Assembly (NCBI GenBank): GCA_025454675.1
Contig: JALONZ010000033.1
Location: forward strand, 1 to 10,210
Direction of reading: 5' to 3'
Origin: Anaerolineae bacterium
GTDB taxonomy: Bacteria > Chloroflexota > Anaerolineae > Aggregatilineales > Phototrophicaceae
Length of the DNA stretch: 10,210 nt
Translations under genes and position numbers: made by a program
The notes under the pieces: model-generated
Databases searched by the model: none
The model's input: the letters and a program-made list of their open reading frames with translations, nothing else
Told to the model about the DNA's origin: nothing
Shown: positions 7,158-10,210 of the stretch, piece after piece
Position numbering within the stretch: position 1 is the first letter of the stretch
Layout of the letters: the number at the start of each line of letters is the position of its first letter

Positions 7158-7176
7158 TTGGTTAAATGCACATCAA
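7145..7176 (-). promoter_or_regulatory. Possible promoter of the AlbA_2 gene
   Basis: On the minus strand an extended -10 TGCTAAAAT occupies 7153-7145. The only -35-like hexamer, TTGATG at 7176-7171, is 20 bp from TAAAAT, which is longer than usual, so this rests mainly on the TGn extension. The tail of the upstream 77-aa gene overlaps it. Confidence 0.3.
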
Positions 7177-7406
7177 TTTGAGCGCCGAGTGGTGATGAAA
7201 TAAATCCCAAATAAAAATGCGAGTATTGTCGGTGGCACACAAACTGATGCAACAATACGCGGAAAGTTGCTCATACCGATATTGCCCAAAACACTCCAAA
7301 GTATGATAAATAATCCAATGGTAAATATCCCCAAAATTGCCCCGATAATCCCGATGCGTGAAATGGCTTTTTTGTCTATTAAATTAGGGGGAGGTGTATC
7401 GCTCAT
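7173..7406 (-). CDS. Small two-TM membrane protein, unknown function
   Basis: A 77-aa protein from the ATG at 7406. A GTG one codon earlier (7409) is less likely, because AAGGA at 7417-7413 is 6 nt from the ATG but only 3 nt from the GTG. A short polar N-terminus rich in Pro (SDTPPPNLIDKK) is followed by two hydrophobic helices at about residues 17-38 and 50-71, joined by a short loop, and by the basic end TTRRSN. I recognise no family. The fit of ribosome site, promoter and two clean membrane helices supports a real gene. The topology is consistent with both ends in the cytosol (positive-inside rule). The upstream 113-aa membrane protein is on the same strand, but a candidate promoter separates the two. 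Confidence 0.7.
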   Translation of the reverse strand: MSDTPPPNLIDKKAISRIGIIGAILGIFTIGLFIILWSVLGNIGMSNFPRIVASVCVPPTILAFLFGIYFITTRRSN

Positions 7407-7418
7407 CACTTATCCTTA

Positions 7419-7470
7419 TTGATAGCATGATAAATGATGACCATCTTAGCAAGTTTTAGACCCCTATCAA
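7419..7470. repeat. Inverted repeat flanking the promoter of the 77-aa gene
   Basis: Arms TTGATAG (7419-7425) and CTATCAA (7464-7470), 38 bp apart. One arm covers the -35 box and the other lies just upstream of the ribosome site. Seven-bp arms alone are weak evidence. Confidence 0.3.
7443..7470 (-). promoter_or_regulatory. Candidate promoter of the 77-aa membrane protein gene
   Basis: On the minus strand, TTGATA (7470-7465, one mismatch to consensus) is 16 bp before TAAGAT (7448-7443), which is preceded by TGC as an extended -10. The predicted transcript would start near 7436, about 30 nt before the ATG. Confidence 0.45.
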
Positions 7471-7479
7471 GACTTGAAT

Positions 7480-7821
7480 TTAGCTGGCAATTTGGTCTGA
7501 GGTGATATGGTCAATAATCCGCCGTAAATTGCGCTTATGGCGGTGAATTTCGGCTTTAATGCGGGCATCTAATTCGGCATCAGGCTGAATGTGTAGATTG
7601 ATGTCAGTCGAGACAATCTTACGCAACACGGGTTTGAGTTCTTGCGTGTCCAAATGGATTGTTGTGGGGATAGGTTCAACATGAATCACAGGGGTGAGGA
7701 GTTGCCGATAGGCTGAACGTAGGTGCAAGGCGCGGGCATAGGCGACAACAATTATCATCATAGTGATGCTACCATAAGTTAGAATGATAAAAATTGCCAA
7801 CAACATCCAATTTTGAGCCAT
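7480..7821 (-). CDS. Single-TM membrane protein with charged cytosolic-type tail, unknown function
   Basis: A 113-aa protein. One long hydrophobic segment spans about residues 5-29 (with MMIIVVAYA at 21-29), followed by a basic turn (ALHLRSAYR). Residues 40-75 look like a strand-forming region, and the tail (about 83-107) is rich in Lys, Arg, His, Asp and Glu and is predicted helical. An in-frame stop shortly upstream limits the start to the ATG at 7821. The GAAGGG at 7844-7839 is 17 nt away, too far for a usual ribosome site. I recognise no family. The gene has its own promoter-like sequence, so it probably stands apart from the hydrolase operon upstream. Confidence 0.65.
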   Translation of the reverse strand: MAQNWMLLAIFIILTYGSITMMIIVVAYARALHLRSAYRQLLTPVIHVEPIPTTIHLDTQELKPVLRKIVSTDINLHIQPDAELDARIKAEIHRHKRNLRRIIDHITSDQIAS

Positions 7822-7879
7822 AATAATTTTTGCTTAATCCCTTCAATTTTTATTGTAATAGAAGGGGCGATATGGCTCA
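7814..7879. repeat. Nested inverted repeat around the start of the 113-aa gene
   Basis: The outer arms TGAGCCATA (7814-7822) and TATGGCTCA (7871-7879) match perfectly over 9 bp. One covers the start codon and the other the -35 box. Inner arms CCCTTC (7839-7844) and GAAGGG (7861-7866) enclose the -10 box. Both arm pairs could form stems in single-stranded DNA, and the inner pair could be a factor-binding site. Confidence 0.45.
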
Positions 7880-7880
7880 A
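7852..7880 (-). promoter_or_regulatory. Candidate promoter of the 113-aa membrane protein gene
   Basis: On the minus strand, TTGAGC (7880-7875) is exactly 17 bp before TACAAT (7857-7852, one mismatch to TATAAT). Transcription would start near 7845, about 24 nt before the ATG. The elements sit inside a nested inverted repeat. Confidence 0.5.
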
Positions 7881-7917
7881 TTTGAATGCGATACGAAGTC
7901 TGTTTAGAATTGGTTTG

Positions 7918-7951
7918 ATGAGGGGCGTAACCCCCTCATGAGGGGGTTACG
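7918..7951. repeat. 26-bp perfect palindrome with overlapping alternative hairpin at the hydrolase stop
   Basis: Bases 7926-7951 are a perfect palindrome centred between 7938 and 7939, made of half-site CGTAACCCCCTCA and its complement. The hydrolase stop codon (7938-7936, minus strand) lies at its centre. A second hairpin shares sequence with it: ATGAGGGG (7918-7925) pairs with CCCCTCAT (7932-7939) around a 6-nt loop, so the two stems exclude each other. Neither strand has a T-run after the structure, so a classic intrinsic terminator is unlikely. It may protect the 3' end of the mRNA, act as an atypical terminator, or be a dispersed palindromic element. Confidence 0.75.
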
Positions 7952-9231
7952 ATGAGTAGTGTTATAGATTGTGGGGGTAATTCAACCACATTATTATCAG
8001 TTACTGCATTATCCCATGCCAACGAAACCGCATTGTTATCGGCATCGAATAACCAATACTCACCACCGACAGATAAATCAAATTCGCCATTGGTCAAGTA
8101 TAAGGTACGCGATAATGGGCTATCGGTTAGGTTGGTGATGATGATGGTAATTGCACCATCTTCACGTTGAGCGGCTGTGATAAGCACATCTGTGGGTGTA
8201 TCGGTATGTGATTCGAGCAGGGCTGTCCCCAATTTCTGATAAAGTTGATAGACATAATAGGTAGGGCGCACATTGTACCGCGCCAATATACCATGTCCGC
8301 CCAAATCATCACTGGTTTGCATGTTAAAGAATGCGACTCTATCCACTTGATGATTAATCAATTTGCTCAAGACACCACCCCACCAAATGGCGTTATAATG
8401 CGAATCGGGGCTGGCTTGACCGCCAATAACTGAACTCCAATGCGAATTGACTTCTGTGAAGGCAATGGGCAAATCTGTGCCTGTCTCATCGAGGATGATT
8501 TGGCGCAAATTGGTGATAATATCATCCCATGTTGCGACATCATTGCGGAGTTGTTCGATGGTGGTTGGCGTGTTTCCTTGTGGGAACGGATAACGATGCA
8601 CGGCAACAATATCTATCATGTCACCATTGGCACGCAAAAATTCACGCAAAAAATTATGCGCTCTGGCGATGCCTTCATAACTATCCACACCCGTGAATTG
8701 TGATGTGTCGGGTCCGATGAATTGAATAGTGGGGTCTATGGCTAACATGGCTTCGGCAATGGCACGCCAATCACGATTATGCTGTTCGGTAGTGTAATCA
8801 TCAAATAAATCGGGTTCGTTGCCGATGCTCCAATACATCACACCATAGGCTTTGGTGACATTGACATATTCCACCATTTTGGCGGCTTTTTCGGGGGTGC
8901 CACCTTCTAAACGCACGCTGATGGTGGGTTCGGCATTCAGTTGTTTACAGAGTGCAATGAATTGGTCAAGTTGAAATTTTTGAATGTCGGTTGTATCGCC
9001 AACACGCCCACCGGGGAAGCGCAAATAGCGGATGCCAGAGGCTTCCGCTTGGGGGTACAAATCGAAGGGGATGACATTCAGCAGACCGTAATTTGCGCCA
9101 TAAACATAGGGGGATATATCACCGAGCGGGGCAGATATATCCACCCATAATACTGACTCTTCATCTGCATATATTGGTGATATGCACAATGCACTAACAG
9201 TTAAGATGAGGATAATCAGTTTTTTGACCAT
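7936..9231 (-). CDS. Secreted clan GH-A glycoside hydrolase (GH39/GH51-like)
   Basis: A 431-aa protein from the ATG at 9231. An ATG at 9243 would add MTFS but leaves no room for a ribosome site, whereas AAGGA at 9247-9243 suits 9231 and gives a classic MVKKLIILIL signal peptide, probably cut after a YA before DEE. Numbered from 9243, the (beta/alpha)8 domain shows SPYVYGANYG (44-53), IRYLRFPGG (71-79), WSIGNEPD with probable acid/base Glu143, HRYPF (216-220) and AFTEVNSH with probable nucleophile Glu264. The 121-residue gap between the glutamates fits retaining GH-A enzymes such as GH39 and GH51. Residues about 345-435 form a C-terminal beta-sandwich with TNLTDSP. It is likely exported to cleave plant- or microbe-derived glycosides; the sugar cannot be told. 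It follows the ABC permease by 2 bp, consistent with a sugar-use operon. Confidence 0.85.
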   Translation of the reverse strand: MVKKLIILILTVSALCISPIYADEESVLWVDISAPLGDISPYVYGANYGLLNVIPFDLYPQAEASGIRYLRFPGGRVGDTTDIQKFQLDQFIALCKQLNAEPTISVRLEGGTPEKAAKMVEYVNVTKAYGVMYWSIGNEPDLFDDYTTEQHNRDWRAIAEAMLAIDPTIQFIGPDTSQFTGVDSYEGIARAHNFLREFLRANGDMIDIVAVHRYPFPQGNTPTTIEQLRNDVATWDDIITNLRQIILDETGTDLPIAFTEVNSHWSSVIGGQASPDSHYNAIWWGGVLSKLINHQVDRVAFFNMQTSDDLGGHGILARYNVRPTYYVYQLYQKLGTALLESHTDTPTDVLITAAQREDGAITIIITNLTDSPLSRTLYLTNGEFDLSVGGEYWLFDADNNAVSLAWDNAVTDNNVVELPPQSITLLIVTPS

Positions 9232-9241
9232 AGAAAATGTC

Positions 9242-9247
9242 ATCCTT
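9242..9247 (-). promoter_or_regulatory. Ribosome binding site that decides the hydrolase start
   Basis: On the minus strand AAGGAT (9247-9242) overlaps the permease stop codon and lies 10 nt before the ATG at 9231. It touches the alternative ATG at 9243, so it cannot serve that start. Confidence 0.55.
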
Positions 9248-10210
9248 ATTTCTCGACACCAGTAATCACGACACCGCGCATGAAGAAGCGTTGTGCAACA
9301 AGGAATAGGGCTACTGGGAAAATAAGACCTATCAACATGGAACTTTGGATGAGATGTGGTTTGACATCATAGACATAATTGAAGCGTTGAATACCGACGG
9401 CTATCGGTTGTAAGTCTGTTTTTCCGAGTAAGTAGATGAGTGGATTAAAGTAATCATTCCAAGCAAATACCAGATGGAAGATGGTGACAGCCATAATCAC
9501 GGGTAAGGATTGTGGGATGATGACCGAGATTAAAATACGGAACGGACCAGCACCATCAATCATCGCCGCTTCGTCTAATTCTTTTGGTAGAGTGAGGAAA
9601 TATTGACGGAGTAAGAACACATTATACGCATTGGCGAAGAAGTGTGGGACGATAAGAGGAAGCCATGTACCCGTCCAGCCAATTGCCGCAAAGAAGCCGA
9701 ATGTTGGGACGAGTGTTACTTGGCTTGGGAGTATAATTGTGCTTACTAAAATTAGAAAAAGGGCGCGTTTGCGCGGAATTGGGAAACGCGCGAAGGCATA
9801 AGCCACCGAGATACATGAAATCAGTGTGCCAATGACACCCAAAATGGCGATGGCGAAGGTGTTACGAAGCATAATGGGGAAGTTGACTTGTTTATTCTCC
9901 CACACCGATACGATATTTTCCCACAAATGGATTTCGAGGGTTTCGAGTGGTTTTAGCTCGCGCCAATTGCCTTCCCAAATGATGATTTCATTAGTTTGTG
10001 GGTCTATGAATTCGTTTTGGGCGTTTGCACCACGTTTGAGTGATAAACCCGCTAAAGCACGGGTTGTACCATCTGGCAACGGGACTTCCAAGAGGGGTAA
10101 TTCTTCACCCTCATAGGTATAGGTATCTTGTGTATAGGGCAATACAACACCGCGTTTGACTTGTGGCTCATCTTTGGATGCGGTGACAAGCGCATAGGCA
10201 AATGGTGTTA
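9246..10210 (-). CDS. Carbohydrate ABC transporter permease, MalG/CUT1 type (N-terminus outside window)
   Basis: The frame stays open to the window edge. A TTG at 10142 is not needed as a start, because codons upstream continue in frame (TPFAYALVTASKDEP...), so the protein begins outside. Visible are about 105 polar residues rich in Glu, Pro and Asn with three Trp near WEGNWREL and HLWENIVSVW, then five hydrophobic segments of a BPD_transp_1 domain. The EAA loop LDEAAMIDGAGPFRILISVIIPQSLP carries the conserved EAA...G pattern that docks on the ATPase. The C-terminus RFFMRGVVITGVEK matches MalG-type subunits, which often end with a G-x-x-x-GAVKG-like tail. It would form the inner-membrane channel for an oligosaccharide with a second permease, an ATPase and a solute-binding protein, probably encoded upstream. 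The long polar segment is an insert between TM1 and TM2 relative to typical members of about 280 aa. The gene ends 2 bp before the hydrolase reading frame at 9243. Confidence 0.9.
   Translation of the reverse strand, partial: TPFAYALVTASKDEPQVKRGVVLPYTQDTYTYEGEELPLLEVPLPDGTTRALAGLSLKRGANAQNEFIDPQTNEIIIWEGNWRELKPLETLEIHLWENIVSVWENKQVNFPIMLRNTFAIAILGVIGTLISCISVAYAFARFPIPRKRALFLILVSTIILPSQVTLVPTFGFFAAIGWTGTWLPLIVPHFFANAYNVFLLRQYFLTLPKELDEAAMIDGAGPFRILISVIIPQSLPVIMAVTIFHLVFAWNDYFNPLIYLLGKTDLQPIAVGIQRFNYVYDVKPHLIQSSMLIGLIFPVALFLVAQRFFMRGVVITGVEK

Noticed and set aside
9170..9190. Lipobox at Cys20 (from the 9243 start) of the hydrolase signal peptide
   Set aside because: The residue before the Cys is Leu, not Gly, Ala or Ser, so lipoprotein processing is unlikely; an ordinary signal-peptidase site fits better.
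9232..9243. ATG at 9243 as start of the glycoside hydrolase
   Set aside because: The AAGGA ribosome site would overlap it. The ATG at 9231 has proper spacing and begins a better signal peptide. The longer form stays possible.
10140..10142. TTG as the start of the ABC permease
   Set aside because: The frame stays open to the window edge, and a MalG-type permease needs an earlier first membrane segment, so the gene is truncated by the window.

Overview
The window reads as ordinary chromosomal DNA of moderate GC content from a free-living bacterium. The best guess is Chloroflexota, possibly Anaerolineae or a relative. This is inferred from the Thr/Pro/Phe-rich linkers in the LysM protein, the sugar-ABC permease with a long insert after its first membrane segment, and the 7TM-GAF histidine kinase. 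No marker gene here proves the phylum.

Left part, plus strand (1-3292): a 5'-truncated secreted-type protein with two LysM domains overlaps, by ATGA, a Nudix hydrolase of the ADP-ribose pyrophosphatase type. A 111-bp gap follows. It holds a near-consensus promoter and then an intrinsic-terminator-like hairpin, directly upstream of rplS (ribosomal protein bL19). Next are a class I glutamine-amidotransferase-fold hydrolase (peptidase C26, gamma-glutamyl hydrolase/PuuD type) and murI (glutamate racemase), again joined by an ATGA overlap. A terminator hairpin appears to be built into the last codons of murI. Its U-tract reaches the murI stop, and the convergent kinase gene begins at the very next base.

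Right part, minus strand (10210 down to 3293), in order of transcription: a MalG-type ABC sugar permease truncated at the window edge; a secreted clan GH-A glycoside hydrolase 2 bp behind it; a 26-bp perfect palindrome centred on the hydrolase stop codon; two small membrane proteins of unknown function (113 and 77 aa), each with its own candidate promoter; an AlbA_2 (Schlafen-like)/HATPase_c_4/winged-helix regulator-like protein; and a 785-aa 7TM-GAF-HisKA-HATPase sensor kinase with no response regulator next to it.

How the genes may work together: the permease and hydrolase look like the end of a carbohydrate-use operon in which a secreted enzyme trims glycans and the CUT1-type transporter imports the products. 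The C26 hydrolase and MurI could link glutamate release to D-glutamate for peptidoglycan, and the LysM protein fits a peptidoglycan wall. The kinase and the AlbA_2 protein may be cotranscribed.

I see no CRISPR array, tRNA, rRNA, insertion sequence or phage gene, and no gene-free stretch above 300 bp. No clearly new multi-gene system is evident. The best leads are the promoter-hairpin leader in front of rplS, the overlapping alternative hairpins at the hydrolase stop, and the altered active-site motif in MurI.
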